64,000 nt of DNA, from positions 5,039,022 to 5,103,021 of the forward strand of contig NZ_CP030287.1 in NCBI RefSeq assembly GCF_003287935.1. Reading direction: 5' to 3'. Source of the DNA: Streptomyces sp. ICC1 (GTDB lineage Bacteria > Actinomycetota > Actinomycetes > Streptomycetales > Streptomycetaceae). Under the pieces are notes generated by a model. The model did no database searches, was not told the DNA's origin, and worked only from the letters and a program-made list of their open reading frames with translations. The translations under genes were made by a program, and so were the position numbers. Positions 34,902 to 43,402 of the stretch are shown piece by piece. Position 1 is the first letter of the stretch; every line of letters begins with the position of its first letter.

Positions 34902-34938
34902 GCAGTGGCCCGGTGCGCATCGCGCACCGGGCCACTGC
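34902..34938. terminator. Terminator between glyS and a convergent gene
   Basis: A perfect 17-bp stem (34902-34918 with 34922-34938) and 3-nt loop start 10 nt after the glyS stop. The symmetrical placement between convergent genes suggests bidirectional use. Confidence 0.88.
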
Positions 34939-34953
34939 CGTCCGCCCGTCCGG

Positions 34954-35679
34954 TCACGCGGGCGCGGCGCCGCTTCCGGCGGTCTGCGCCGCCAGGGCGG
35001 CCGCGGCCCGCGCCTCGCCCTCGGCCTGCGACCGCTTCGAGTAGCGGACGGTCCACAGGATCAGCGAGCCGAGGACGGAGTAGATCAGGATCGGGCTGAC
35101 GACCACCATCGTGTCGGTGTCCAGCAGGTACACCAGCGCGACCCGCACCAGGGCCTCGGCCAGGTACGCGACGCCCCAGACGGTGGTCATCCGCCGCATC
35201 ACGAAGCGGAAGTCGGGGTACTGCCAGAGCCCGTTGAAGTACGCCACTCCCGCCGGGGTGCCGTCCGTGCCGAACTTGCGGCCGAAGTAGAACATCAGCG
35301 GCCGCGGGGCCAGCAGGGTCGCGAGGCAGAGCAGCCCGAACAGGCCGGTCACGCCCGAGTCCTTGATGAGCAGCGCGCGCGCCGAGTGCGCGCCGATCAG
35401 CGTGACGAGGGCGGTGATCACCAGGAACACGAGGGTGACCACGGCGAACTCGTCGATCTTGCGCCGCCAGGCGAGGTGGACGGCGGAGTCGACCACCGGC
35501 CAGACGCCGCTGACCAGCAGCGCGGCGAACTCGCTCCAGCCGCGGTCGGTGAGCATGTTGTACGTGAGGATCGGCGCGACCACGTTGAAGCCGATGGTCA
35601 GGATCCAGCCGATCGCGGCCGCGGTTCCCGATCGGGCCGGCGGATCGGACTGCGGTGCCGTTGCTTCCTGAGCTGACAA
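34954..35679 (-). CDS. VC0807-like integral membrane protein
   Basis: The 241 aa protein has ~6-7 hydrophobic segments (AAIGWILTIGFNVVAPILTYNML, FAVVTLVFLVITALVTLIGAHSA, GVTGLFGLLCLATLLAPRPLMFYFGRKF, VVVSPILIYSVLGSLILW). It resembles the VC0807/intracellular septation-like membrane group, whose function is unknown. No better start than TTG 35679 exists before the first helix, and GGGGG precedes it. Confidence 0.7.
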   Translation of the reverse strand: MSAQEATAPQSDPPARSGTAAAIGWILTIGFNVVAPILTYNMLTDRGWSEFAALLVSGVWPVVDSAVHLAWRRKIDEFAVVTLVFLVITALVTLIGAHSARALLIKDSGVTGLFGLLCLATLLAPRPLMFYFGRKFGTDGTPAGVAYFNGLWQYPDFRFVMRRMTTVWGVAYLAEALVRVALVYLLDTDTMVVVSPILIYSVLGSLILWTVRYSKRSQAEGEARAAAALAAQTAGSGAAPA

Positions 35680-35801
35680 AGTTCCCCCTGGAACGGACCT
35701 GATCTGTGCGGTAAGGGGAACGTAAGAACACGGCAGGGGAGCGGCAAGGGTCCCGCGCCCAAAATGATGATCAAGCTGTCCGGGCCGGCCGGTTCCGGGC
35801 G

Positions 35802-36395
35802 TCAGGCGCGCAGACCCCGGACGACCAGCGCGGAGACCGCCTCGAACTCGGCGGTGATGTTCGGGGACAGCCAGTCCGCCGCATACTGCGGATCATGGAA
35901 GCGGCCGGTGGCATCGAACACCGCCCGGGCGGCGGCCGGTACGTCGGGCGCGCTGAGCGATCCGGCCTCGACCCCCTCGCCGATGATCCTCGACAACTGC
36001 TCGACGAGCTGGCTCAGGTGCTGGTCGACGACGCCGCTGTTCTCGGTGAGCAGCACCATGTACGTCGCGAACAGCTCGGGATCGTTGCCGGCCTTGTGGC
36101 GCTTGGCCTCGAACAGCGCCTCCAGCCACGATTCCAGCTTCGAGGGCGCCGGCTCGGCGGGCGCCGAGACGATCTCCTCCAGCATGACCACGTTCTTGGC
36201 GAGCCAGCGGTCCGTGACGGCCTCGCGCAGCGCCGCCTTCGACGGGAAGTGCCGGTACACGCTGCCGTGGCTGACGCCCAGGGCGCGCGCCACGTCCACC
36301 ACGGTCGCCTTGGTCGGGCCGAAGCGGCGCAGCACCTCCTCGGTGGTTTCGAGGATGCGCTCGGGAGTGAGGGGCGCGGCGGCAGCGGGAGGCAT
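35802..36395 (-). CDS. TetR family regulator
   Basis: The 197 aa repressor has an HTH at FGPTKATVVDVARALGVSHGSVYRHFPSKAALREAV (~25-60) and a TetR_C domain. The start is likely leaderless: TACGGT ends 7 nt before ATG, and a palindrome GTACG-AC-CGTAC (36398-36409) covers it, so the protein probably represses itself. The neighbouring aldo/keto reductase, 21 nt upstream on the same strand, may be its target or operon partner. Confidence 0.87.
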   Translation of the reverse strand: MPPAAAAPLTPERILETTEEVLRRFGPTKATVVDVARALGVSHGSVYRHFPSKAALREAVTDRWLAKNVVMLEEIVSAPAEPAPSKLESWLEALFEAKRHKAGNDPELFATYMVLLTENSGVVDQHLSQLVEQLSRIIGEGVEAGSLSAPDVPAAARAVFDATGRFHDPQYAADWLSPNITAEFEAVSALVVRGLRA

Positions 36396-36397
36396 GA

Positions 36398-36409
36398 GTA
36401 CGACCGTAC
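36398..36409 (-). promoter_or_regulatory. TetR autoregulatory palindrome over a leaderless -10
   Basis: GTACGACCGTAC overlaps the TACGGT hexamer that sits 7 nt before the TetR start. It shares the 10-mer ACGACCGTAC with the operator candidate at 14354. Confidence 0.5.
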
Positions 36410-36416
36410 AGCCGGA

Positions 36417-37478
36417 TCAGTGCTCACTGTCCAGGTGGGCCATCTGGGCCGCCGGATACCGCTCGCCGGCAGCCGCTCCCGCCGGAACCGCCTCCTCGAT
36501 GGCGGCGAGGTCGGCGGGGCTCAGCACCACCTGTATGGCACCCAGTGCCTCCGTGAGCCGGTCGCGGCGGCGGGCGCCCACCAGCGGCACGATGTCCTCG
36601 CCGCGCGAGAGCACCCAGGCGATGGCGGTCTGGGCGACGCTGACGCCCTTGTCGTCGGCGACCTTGCGCAGGGCGTCGACCAGGTCGAGGTTCCGGCCGA
36701 GGTTGTCGCCCTGGAAGCGCGGGCTCATCCCGCGGAAGTCGCCCGGGGCCAAGGTCCGCTCGCGGGTGAAATGCCCGCTGATCAGGCCGCGGGACAGCAC
36801 CCCGTACGCCGTGATGCCGATGCCGAGCTCACGGGCGGCCGGCAGGATCTCCTGCTCGATGCCGCGTGAGATCAGGGAGTACTCGATCTGGAGGTCGGCG
36901 ATCGGGGCCACGGCGGCGGCCCTGCGCAGGGTGTCCGCGCCGACCTCGGAGAGTCCTATGTGCCGGACGTGCCCGGCCTGCACGGCCTCGGCGATGGCGC
37001 CGACGGTCTCCTCGATCGGGACGTCCGGGTCGACGCGGGCGATGCGGTAGATGTCGATGTGGTCCCGGCCGAGGCGCTGGAGCGAATAGGCCAGGAAGTT
37101 CTTGACGGCCTCCGGCCGCCCGTCGTATCCGGTGAAGCCGCCCTCGACCGTGCGCAGGGCGCCGAACTTCACGCTGGTCAGCGCCTGCTCGCGGGCCGCG
37201 GCGGGCGCGGTGCGCAGGGCTTCGCCGATGAGGAGCTCGTTGTGCCCCATGCCGTAGAAGTCGCCGGTGTCGAGCAGGGTCACGCCCGCGTCGAGGGCCG
37301 CGTGGATGGTGGCGAGGGACTCGGCCCGGTCGGTCTCGCCGTAGAGCGCGGACATCCCCATGCATCCCAGGCCCAGCGGGAAGACCGAGGGGCCGGTGGT
37401 GCCGAGGGTGCGGGTCGGGTGGGTCGATTGGGTCGATCGGGCGGGGCTGGTCGCTCGGGTGCTCTCGTTCGTCGTCAT
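36417..37478 (-). CDS. Aldo/keto reductase
   Basis: This 353 aa NADPH-dependent oxidoreductase has a TIM barrel. Catalytic Asp and Tyr are seen in LLDTGDFYGMGHNE (~residues 66-79), Lys in LTSVKFGALR and the NADP-binding ISRGIEQ/GVSVAQTAIAWVLSRG segments. The position often occupied by His reads RIARVDPDV, as in related actinobacterial enzymes. ATG 37478 is used. A perfect 13-bp inverted repeat spans its probable promoter. Confidence 0.9.
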   Translation of the reverse strand: MTTNESTRATSPARSTQSTHPTRTLGTTGPSVFPLGLGCMGMSALYGETDRAESLATIHAALDAGVTLLDTGDFYGMGHNELLIGEALRTAPAAAREQALTSVKFGALRTVEGGFTGYDGRPEAVKNFLAYSLQRLGRDHIDIYRIARVDPDVPIEETVGAIAEAVQAGHVRHIGLSEVGADTLRRAAAVAPIADLQIEYSLISRGIEQEILPAARELGIGITAYGVLSRGLISGHFTRERTLAPGDFRGMSPRFQGDNLGRNLDLVDALRKVADDKGVSVAQTAIAWVLSRGEDIVPLVGARRRDRLTEALGAIQVVLSPADLAAIEEAVPAGAAAGERYPAAQMAHLDSEH

Positions 37479-37495
37479 GGAACGAGAATGGCATG

Positions 37496-37527
37496 ACGGG
37501 TGACAGATTTCAATATCTGTCACCCGT
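37496..37527 (-). promoter_or_regulatory. Operator over the aldo/keto reductase promoter
   Basis: The arms ACGGGTGACAGAT (37496-37508) and ATCTGTCACCCGT (37515-37527) are perfect complements with a 6-nt AT-rich spacer. On the minus strand TTGAAA in the centre and CATTCT 17 nt on form a promoter, so a bound repressor would cover the -35. Confidence 0.7.
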
Positions 37528-37574
37528 TCGTGCGGGGGAGCCGCGACGGCGGCGTCCCGGGGGAGCGGGGTCGG

Positions 37575-38003
37575 TCAGGATTCCGGGTGGACCAGGCGGC
37601 TCAGCAGGGCGATCGCGTCCTCGCGCGCGACCGGCCGGAAGAACTCCGTGTCGACCGCTTCCACGGCGGCGATCGCCCGCGGCGCCAGCTCGGCGCCGGC
37701 CGCGGTGACGCGCAGCCGCTTGGCGCGCGTGTCCGCCGGGTCCACCTCGCGGGCGAGGAGCCCCTTCTGTTCGAGGGTCCGCACGACCTGGGAGGTCATC
37801 TTCACGTCGGTGCCGGCCTGGCGCGCCAGTGCCTGCTGGTTGGGGTGCTCGCCCTGGCCGTTGAGCCACCAGGCGCAGGCGAGCAGGACGAACTGCACGT
37901 GGGTCAGGCCCAGGGGGCCCAGCGCGGCGGCGATGCCGCGCTGCCAGCTCAGAGTGGCGTGCCAGAGGAGGAATCCGGGGCTCTCGCCCGGGGTCAGGGC
38001 CAT
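37575..38003 (-). CDS. MarR family regulator
   Basis: The 142 aa winged-helix regulator has LGPLGLTHVQFVLLACAWWLN, the recognition region NQQALARQAGTDVKMTSQVVRTLEQKGLLAREVDPADTRAKRLRVTAAG and a C-terminal dimer helix. Its ATG overlaps the SRPBCC stop by 1 nt. It may act on the palindrome just downstream of it, in front of the aldo/keto reductase gene. Confidence 0.88.
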   Translation of the reverse strand: MALTPGESPGFLLWHATLSWQRGIAAALGPLGLTHVQFVLLACAWWLNGQGEHPNQQALARQAGTDVKMTSQVVRTLEQKGLLAREVDPADTRAKRLRVTAAGAELAPRAIAAVEAVDTEFFRPVAREDAIALLSRLVHPES

Positions 38004-38515
38004 CAGCCCCGTGCCGTCCGGTCCGGTGCCGTCGGGTCTGGCACCGTCGGGACCGGCACCGTCCGGTCCGGCATCGTCGGGTCTGGGGCCGGCGCCGTCC
38101 GGGCCAGTGCCGTCCGGACCAGCGCGGCCATGGTCTCGGGCCAGTCGGCGGTGATGGCCGGGCCGATGTGCGGGCCGGCCTCGCCGGCGCCCTCGCCGGT
38201 GATCTCCATCCGGTACACGACCCGGCTGCGGTCCGGGGCGAGCCGGTCGATCCGGTGGGTGGTCCGCAGGACCAGTCCGTCGAAGCGCGCCTCGTCGACG
38301 AACATCTCGCCCTCGACGGCCTCGGCGACGAGGAGTTCCACCGGGTCCTGGCCGGCCGGGGTCATGGTGATCTCCGCGCCCGCCGCGAAGGCACCCCGGA
38401 GCTCGATCTTCTCGATGTCGGCGTTCCAGGTGCCCCACCCCTCGACGTCGGCCCACAGGGCCCAGACCGCCTCGGGTGCGGCGGTGGTCTCAACGCCGTG
38501 CTCGTACTCCCACAT
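38003..38515 (-). CDS. SRPBCC family protein
   Basis: The 170 aa protein has the START/Bet v 1-like fold: MWEYEHGVETTAAPEAVWALWADVEGWGTWNADIEKIELRG, VELLVAEAVEGEMFVDEA and the C-terminal helix GPAITADWPETMAALVRTAL. Such proteins bind lipids or small ligands. It is coupled to the MarR gene (TGATG), a frequent arrangement. The last ~30 residues are a low-complexity Pro/Asp/Thr tail encoded by a degenerate repeat. Confidence 0.85.
   Translation of the reverse strand: MWEYEHGVETTAAPEAVWALWADVEGWGTWNADIEKIELRGAFAAGAEITMTPAGQDPVELLVAEAVEGEMFVDEARFDGLVLRTTHRIDRLAPDRSRVVYRMEITGEGAGEAGPHIGPAITADWPETMAALVRTALARTAPAPDPTMPDRTVPVPTVPDPTAPDRTARG
38010..38120. repeat. Degenerate 15-bp repeats at the 3' end of the SRPBCC gene
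   Basis: Units resembling CCGTCGGGTCTGGCA are repeated several times with drift. They encode the P-D-P/T-V-P tail and end just before the MarR start. Confidence 0.65.
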
Positions 38516-38605
38516 GACTGCCTCCTGATAGATGCTCTGCGCGCAGATTATCTTCGCGGAGACCAACTGTCCAGGAGGCTCGGCCACCGGTCGGGGGAGG
38601 CGTCG

Positions 38606-38950
38606 TCACGAGGTCGCGCGCAGGACCAGGGCGGCCAGTGCGACCAGGGTCAGGACGGCCGCCGGGGCGAGCTCGTAGTCCTTCGCACGCAGGTGGGTGA
38701 TGACCGCGCCGATGAAGTAGAGGGTCACGCCGGTGGCGGCGGCGATGCCCAGCGGCGCGACCCACAGGCCCGCCACCAGGCCGATCGCGCCCGCCGCCTT
38801 GAGCGCGGCCAGGCGCGGCAGCCACGAGTCGGGGACTCCGAGGCGGTGCATGTTCGATATGACCGCGGGGTTGCGGAGGAGGGTGAAGGTGGCGGACGCG
38901 GTGAGCGCGAGGGCGAGCAGGGTGGCGACGACGGCGTAGGCGGTGAACAT
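38606..38950 (-). CDS. DoxX family membrane protein
   Basis: The 114 aa protein has four TM helices (FTAYAVVATLLALALTASATF, LAALKAAGAIGLVAGLWVAPLGIAAATGVTLYFIGAVITHLRAKD, AAVLTLVALAALVL). The KAAGAIGLV-RAKD pattern is that of the DoxX-like subfamily. GGAG lies 6 nt before ATG 38950. It is divergent from a MarR gene, with which it shares an AT-rich promoter region. Confidence 0.85.
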   Translation of the reverse strand: MFTAYAVVATLLALALTASATFTLLRNPAVISNMHRLGVPDSWLPRLAALKAAGAIGLVAGLWVAPLGIAAATGVTLYFIGAVITHLRAKDYELAPAAVLTLVALAALVLRATS

Positions 38951-39040
38951 GGCGGACTCCAATGATCGGCAGTTAAGAACTATTGAATACCATCAACGAT
39001 TAACCGAGTGCAATCATTTCTTGGTTGTTACGATGTGGAG
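38951..39040. promoter_or_regulatory. Divergent MarR/DoxX promoter region
   Basis: The 90 nt are unusually AT-rich. TTGA-N6-TCAA at 38983-38996 is a palindrome suited to MarR binding. TACGAT at 39029-39034 ends 6 nt before the MarR ATG, indicating a leaderless transcript. Confidence 0.55.
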
Positions 39041-39496
39041 ATGACGGCGCCTCAGGACTCCCCGCAACCTCCGCAGCGGCTGGGCCTGCTGCTGGCCTGG
39101 CACGGCTCGGTCACCCAGACCCGCATGAAGAAGGCGCTCGGCGCAGCCGGGCTCACCCCGCGCCACGCGATGACCCTGATGCACCTGGCCGGCGGCCCCA
39201 TCGGCCAGCGCGCCCTCGCCGAGCGGCTGGAAGTGGACCCGAGCGTGCTCGTCGGCATCCTCAACGACCTCGAGGGCTGGGGCTTCGCGGAACGCCGCCG
39301 GGACCCGGCCGACCGGCGGCGTCACAACGTCGCCATCACGGGTGCCGGGACGGAGGTCCTGGCCAAGACCAACGAGGCTCTCGACGCGGTCGAGCTCGGA
39401 CTGTTCGCGGGGCTGTCGGAGCAGGACCAGGACGTGCTGCGCGGACTGCTGGCGCGGATCGATTCGCACGCCGACGACTTCGACTGCACGGAGTAG
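39041..39496 (+). CDS. MarR family regulator (divergent from DoxX)
   Basis: The 151 aa regulator has GLTPRHAMTLMHLAGGPIGQRALAERLEVDPSVLVGILNDLEGWGFAERRRDPADRRRHNVAITGAG, the complete winged helix. It probably represses itself and the divergent DoxX gene. The ligand is unknown; DoxX-like targets suggest oxidative or quinone-type stress. Confidence 0.88.
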   Translation: MTAPQDSPQPPQRLGLLLAWHGSVTQTRMKKALGAAGLTPRHAMTLMHLAGGPIGQRALAERLEVDPSVLVGILNDLEGWGFAERRRDPADRRRHNVAITGAGTEVLAKTNEALDAVELGLFAGLSEQDQDVLRGLLARIDSHADDFDCTE

Positions 39497-39637
39497 CCGC
39501 GGAGCAGTCCGCAGTCGCGGAGGAGCCGCGGAGCAGCGGGCGCGCCGACCGGCGGCCGTTCGATTTCCCTTGTCCGCCTGATGATCACCGGGTTAAGGTC
39601 CCGGGCACGTATCGGGGGATCGCAGCAGGTGGGGGAC

Positions 39638-40363
39638 ATGGCCGAAGATTTCGACGCGCCCAACAAGGGCGCGGGCGCGTGGGGCCAGGCCGCGACGGCC
39701 CTGGCGCTGGTGGGGGCACTCGGTGTCGGCTTCTGGGTGCTCGCGCAGTCGCAGTCGTCCTCGACCGCCACCCCGCGGCCGGCGACCTGCAGGAGCGGGA
39801 AGCCCGAGAAGACGCCGGCGGAGACCGGGACCGCGCCCTGGCACGCCTCCGGCACGCAGCTCTGCGAGGCGCTGCACCGTCCGGACCTCGCCGAGCTGCT
39901 GGGCACGCCGGGGGAGAGCGCCAAGAGCGCGAGCGGCAGTGGCGGCTCCGTCGAGGTGAACGGCGAGGAGAAGGCCGTGACGCCGTCGGCCAGGGTCGAG
40001 TTCGAGACCTACACGGTCACGCTCAGGGCCGACCGCAAACCCCTCACGATCGCCACGGCATCCGCCCTGCTGGGGGACGGCGCGCCGCCGCGGACGGTGC
40101 TGGGCCGCCCGGGATTCCTCTACTCGGACCGCACCATCAGCCTCAGCTTCCGCCTCGACGGGAGCGACTCCCACAGCGGTCCGGGTGTCCCGGCGCGCGT
40201 CCTCGTCGTGTCCCGGGACGAGAAGGACAGCGGCGGCCTGTACGAGGTGACCGTGTGGCGCAGGGACGGCATGCTTCCGGACGACCTGGCGCTGCTCCGG
40301 GTCGCGGAGAAGGTGCTGCCGACCGTGCCGGGATGGTCCGGGGTGACCCCGCCGGGGCCCTGA
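39638..40363 (+). CDS. Membrane-anchored DUF6215-like protein
   Basis: This 241 aa protein has a single N-terminal TM segment (AWGQAATALALVGALGVGFWVLA, ~14-36) and an extracytoplasmic domain (CEALHRPDLAELLGTPGE, SARVEFETYTVTLRADRKPLTI, GFLYSDRTISLSFRLDG). It resembles Streptomyces proteins named DUF6215, an assignment from memory. Function unknown. Confidence 0.7.
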   Translation: MAEDFDAPNKGAGAWGQAATALALVGALGVGFWVLAQSQSSSTATPRPATCRSGKPEKTPAETGTAPWHASGTQLCEALHRPDLAELLGTPGESAKSASGSGGSVEVNGEEKAVTPSARVEFETYTVTLRADRKPLTIATASALLGDGAPPRTVLGRPGFLYSDRTISLSFRLDGSDSHSGPGVPARVLVVSRDEKDSGGLYEVTVWRRDGMLPDDLALLRVAEKVLPTVPGWSGVTPPGP

Positions 40364-40450
40364 CCGCCGGGCCCCTGGCCTGACCGCCGGCCCCTGACCG
40401 CCGGCCCCTGGCCTGACCGCTGACCGCTGACCGCTGACCGGCGGCCCCCG
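40361..40450. repeat. Short tandem repeats upstream of the NlpC/P60 gene
   Basis: Units CTGACCGCCGGCCCC are repeated about three times, then TGACCGC three to four times. They are non-coding, between a DUF6215-like gene and the NlpC/P60 gene. Confidence 0.7.
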
Positions 40451-40511
40451 CCCGTCGGCCGGGCGTACGGCCGTCTCGTAGACCCATCTGACGCTGCCGA
40501 CGACCCACTCT

Positions 40512-41546
40512 GTGGAGGTCCCGGTTGACGCCGGAGTATGGCACAACAGTGCGAAGCCCCCCACGGCGGTCGTCACGACCGCGGCCCTGTCCTCGTTAGG
40601 CCTGCTCATCCCCCACCCGGCCGCGGCGGTGCCCGCCCCGCGCCCCTCGGTGGAGGAGGTACGGACCCGCGTGGACGAGCTGCACCGGCAGGCGGGCACG
40701 GCCGTGCAGGCCTACGACGCGGCGGCCGAGCGGACGGAGAAGCAGCGGGCCCTGCTCTCGGCGCTCATGGACCAGGTGGCCCGCACCACCCAGAAGCTGA
40801 ACGAGACGCGACGGCTGCTCGGCAGCCACGCCGCCGACCGCTACCGGACCGCCGGCCCCCTCGGCGGGACCGCGACCCTGCTGCTCAGCGACGATCCGCA
40901 GGCCTTCTTCGCGCAGAACCACCTGCTGAACCGGCTCGGCGGCCGCGAGGACGCGCTGCTCACCGAGTACACCCGGGCCAGGGCCGAGACCGCGAGCAAG
41001 CGCCGGGCGGCGGACACGGTGATCGCGGAGCTGGAGCGGGCGCAGGAGGAGCTGCGCGGGCGCAAACAGGAGGTGCAGGGCCGGCTCACCGCGGCGAACG
41101 CGCTGCTGGCGCAGCTCACCCGGCCGGAGCGGGAACGGGTCCAGGCCGCCCGGGACCCGGTCGGCTCGGGCCCGCTCCCCGCCGACGCCCCGGCTTCGGC
41201 GGCCGGCGCCCGGGCCGTGGCCTTCGCGCGGGCCCAGCTCGGGAAGCCGTACGTCTGGGGCGCGACCGGCCCGCACTCCTACGACTGCTCCGGCCTGACC
41301 CAGGCCGCGTGGCGCGCGGCGGGCGTCACGCTGCCGCGCACCACCTGGGACCAGGTGGAGGCGGCGCCGCGGATCGCGACGAAGCAGCTGCGCCCGGGTG
41401 ACCTGGTGTTCTACTACGGCGACATCAGCCATGTCGGGATCTACGTGGGCGGCGGACGCATGATCCACGCCCCGCGGCCGGGGGCGTACGTCCGCGAGGA
41501 CCCGATCCACTACCAGCCCGTTTACGGGAGCGTCCGGCCCGGGTGA
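40512..41546 (+). CDS. Secreted NlpC/P60 (C40) peptidoglycan hydrolase, paralogue 1
   Basis: This exported D,L-endopeptidase-type enzyme of 344 aa has an N-terminal signal-like segment and a long coiled coil (~50-215, VDELHRQAGTAVQAYDAAAERTEKQ and following). The NlpC/P60 domain carries catalytic Cys in SYDCSGLTQ (~262), His in DISHVGIYVGGG (~312) and His in MIHAPRP. The start at GTG 40512 is uncertain because no ribosome binding site precedes it and the signal peptide lacks the usual basic start. It is paralogous over its whole length to the gene at 43403. Confidence 0.88.
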   Translation: MEVPVDAGVWHNSAKPPTAVVTTAALSSLGLLIPHPAAAVPAPRPSVEEVRTRVDELHRQAGTAVQAYDAAAERTEKQRALLSALMDQVARTTQKLNETRRLLGSHAADRYRTAGPLGGTATLLLSDDPQAFFAQNHLLNRLGGREDALLTEYTRARAETASKRRAADTVIAELERAQEELRGRKQEVQGRLTAANALLAQLTRPERERVQAARDPVGSGPLPADAPASAAGARAVAFARAQLGKPYVWGATGPHSYDCSGLTQAAWRAAGVTLPRTTWDQVEAAPRIATKQLRPGDLVFYYGDISHVGIYVGGGRMIHAPRPGAYVREDPIHYQPVYGSVRPG

Positions 41547-41844
41547 GCCGCCGGACGTCCCGTGTGCGCCCGCGCGGGCGTTCCCCGGCCCGTCCGCCGG
41601 GGTTCCCCGGCGTGTCCGTCACTCAGTGCCAGCACGGGGCCGGACCGTCCGGCGTGGCGCTCACCCTCCGTATCAGGGGAGTTGGGAGCGCGCCCGTCAA
41701 CTCACTCTCTCCGTTGGTCCGTTCGTGCGGCCCGAGTCGCCGGTTGCGCCAACCGGACCTAGCGTCGAGCACATCGAGGAGCATGTACTGCCTTTTGCGG
41801 ACAAACAGTTCGCGGCTGCGCCTCGGGGACCCGGAGGATTCACC

Positions 41845-42093
41845 ATGCGTGCGATACGTGTCGCGTCCGTAGCCCTGCTGTCCACCGCCGCCTTCGCGCT
41901 CGCCGCGCCGATGGCCTCGGCCAACGACGGCGGGACCACGCCCAACGTCACGTCGTTCGGTTTCACCGTCTCCCCCGCCACCGCCGCCCCCAGGGGCACC
42001 GTCACCCTGAACGCCACCGGTTCGGCGCTCCTGGCCGGTGCGCTCGGCGGCGGCGTGTTCCTGATGCGCCGCCGGGCCGGCGGCAACGCCTGA
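41845..42093 (+). CDS. Small secreted membrane-tailed protein before the sortase
   Basis: The 82 aa product has a signal peptide (MRAIRVASVALLSTAAFALAAPMASA) and, after only ~30 residues (FTVSPATAAPRGTVTLNA), a hydrophobic segment and basic tail (LLAGALGGGVFLMRRRAGG). GGAGG precedes the ATG. Streptomyces genes in this position usually encode ~150-200 aa proteins with an Ig-like region before the tail, so an in-frame internal deletion is possible. It presumably acts with the class F sortase downstream, though no LPxTG-like motif is present. Confidence 0.7.
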   Translation: MRAIRVASVALLSTAAFALAAPMASANDGGTTPNVTSFGFTVSPATAAPRGTVTLNATGSALLAGALGGGVFLMRRRAGGNA

Positions 42094-42218
42094 CCGTCGC
42101 CCCCCATCCCCCCAGCCCCCTGACCCGCCGGGCCCGTCCGACCCGCCCTTGGCGGTCGGCCGAGCCCGGTCCAGGTCCGATCCCATCCGAGCATCCGAGC
42201 ATCCGAGGAGAGCACGTC

Positions 42219-42875
42219 ATGCACCGCCACCAGGAGCGTACGAAGCCCCGCGGCGGCTGGGGCGTCGTCGCCCTGGTCGCCCTCAGCGGCACGTTCCTCC
42301 TGACCAACGGCCTCGACGCGAGCGGCGGCCCGCCCCAGCCGGCCCGCGCATCCGCCCTGGTCAGCGACCCGGTCCACGACGCGGCCGCCCGCCGCCTGCC
42401 GCCGGCCCCGGAGCCCCTGAAGCCCTCTCCGCCGACCCGGATCCGGGTGCCCTCCGTACGGGTCGACGCCCCCGTCACCCGCGTCGGCCTCGACGCCGAG
42501 GGCTGGGTGGACGCCCCGCCGCCGCAGGACGCGAACCTGGCCGGCTGGTACGACGGCTCCCCCGCCCCGGGCGCACGGGGCACGACCGTGATCGACGGCC
42601 ACGTGGACAACGAGCAGGGCCCGGCCGTCTTCTACCGCCTCGGCTCGGTCGAACGGGGCCAGCGCGTCGAGGTGGACCGGCAGGACGGCCGCACCGCCGT
42701 GTTCACGGTGTACGGCATCGAGGTCGTCGGGAAGGACGGCTTCCCCGCCGAGCGCGTCTACGGCCCCAAGGGCGCGCCGGAGCTGCGCGTGATCACCTGC
42801 GGCGGCGGCTTCTCGAAGAAGACGGGGTACGACGGGAACGTCGTCGTCTTCGCCCGCCTGACCGAAATCCGCTGA
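42219..42875 (+). CDS. Class F sortase
   Basis: This 218 aa membrane-anchored transpeptidase has one N-terminal TM (GVVALVALSGTFLLTNGL) and the sortase barrel with catalytic His in VIDGHVDNEQ (~127), Cys in LRVITCGGGF (~191) and Arg in VVVFARLTEI. Class F sortases are actinobacterial and their substrates are poorly known. The small secreted gene upstream is the likely partner. Confidence 0.92.
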   Translation: MHRHQERTKPRGGWGVVALVALSGTFLLTNGLDASGGPPQPARASALVSDPVHDAAARRLPPAPEPLKPSPPTRIRVPSVRVDAPVTRVGLDAEGWVDAPPPQDANLAGWYDGSPAPGARGTTVIDGHVDNEQGPAVFYRLGSVERGQRVEVDRQDGRTAVFTVYGIEVVGKDGFPAERVYGPKGAPELRVITCGGGFSKKTGYDGNVVVFARLTEIR

Positions 42876-42886
42876 CGGCCGCCCCC

Positions 42887-42892
42887 TAGGCT
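42887..42892 (+). promoter_or_regulatory. Leaderless -10 element upstream of the 117 aa membrane protein
   Basis: TAGGCT ends exactly 7 nt before ATG 42900; no ribosome binding site is present. Confidence 0.55.
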
Positions 42893-42899
42893 CGTCGCC

Positions 42900-43253
42900 A
42901 TGACCGTACTGATCAACGTCTTCCTCTGCCTGCACATCATCGGGATCGCCTCGCTCCTCGGCGGCTTCCTGACCCAGATGAAGGCGATGGGCGCGGGCAC
43001 CGCCCGCTTCGTGCCCGCGATGCTGCACGGCGCGCTGACGATGCTCGTCACCGGCGTACTGCTGGTCGGCTTCCGCGAGATGGACGGCGGTACCGTCAAC
43101 AACGTCAAGGTCGGCGTGAAGCTCGCGATCCTCTTCGTGATCCTGGCCCTCGTGTACGTCAAGCGCGACGAGGAGCGGGTGGAGAAGGCGCTGTTCGGCG
43201 CGGTCGGCGGGCTCACCGTGGTCAACATCTTCATCGCGGTCCTCTGGCGCTGA
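42900..43253 (+). CDS. Small four-helix membrane protein
   Basis: The 117 aa product has four hydrophobic segments (LINVFLCLHIIGIASLLGGFL, AMLHGALTMLVTGVLLVGF, KVGVKLAILFVILALVYV, ALFGAVGGLTVVNIFIAVLW). The HIIGIASLLGG and KLAILFVILALVYV pattern recurs in a widespread group of uncharacterised Streptomyces membrane proteins. No function is assigned. Confidence 0.78.
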   Translation: MTVLINVFLCLHIIGIASLLGGFLTQMKAMGAGTARFVPAMLHGALTMLVTGVLLVGFREMDGGTVNNVKVGVKLAILFVILALVYVKRDEERVEKALFGAVGGLTVVNIFIAVLWR

Positions 43254-43402
43254 CACGCGCCGACACCTGACGACCATCGGCGGCCAACGGGCGGCCATCT
43301 CCGGTCGCGTCCGGCCACTTGCGGTCATCCCGTCATCTGCCCGTTACCTTCGGGTCTAGCGTCCTCCTCCAAGCACCGACAGAGGAAGGACGTGAGGCCC
43401 TC

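Noticed and set aside
34902..34938. Transposon end
   Set aside because: Stem length, GC content and position 10 nt after a stop between convergent genes fit a terminator.
32444..35731. A very long open frame on the minus strand through znuA and glyS
   Set aside because: It is an antisense shadow of high-GC genes with Arg/Pro/Gly-rich sequence, no start signal and no family resemblance; glyS and znuA explain the DNA.
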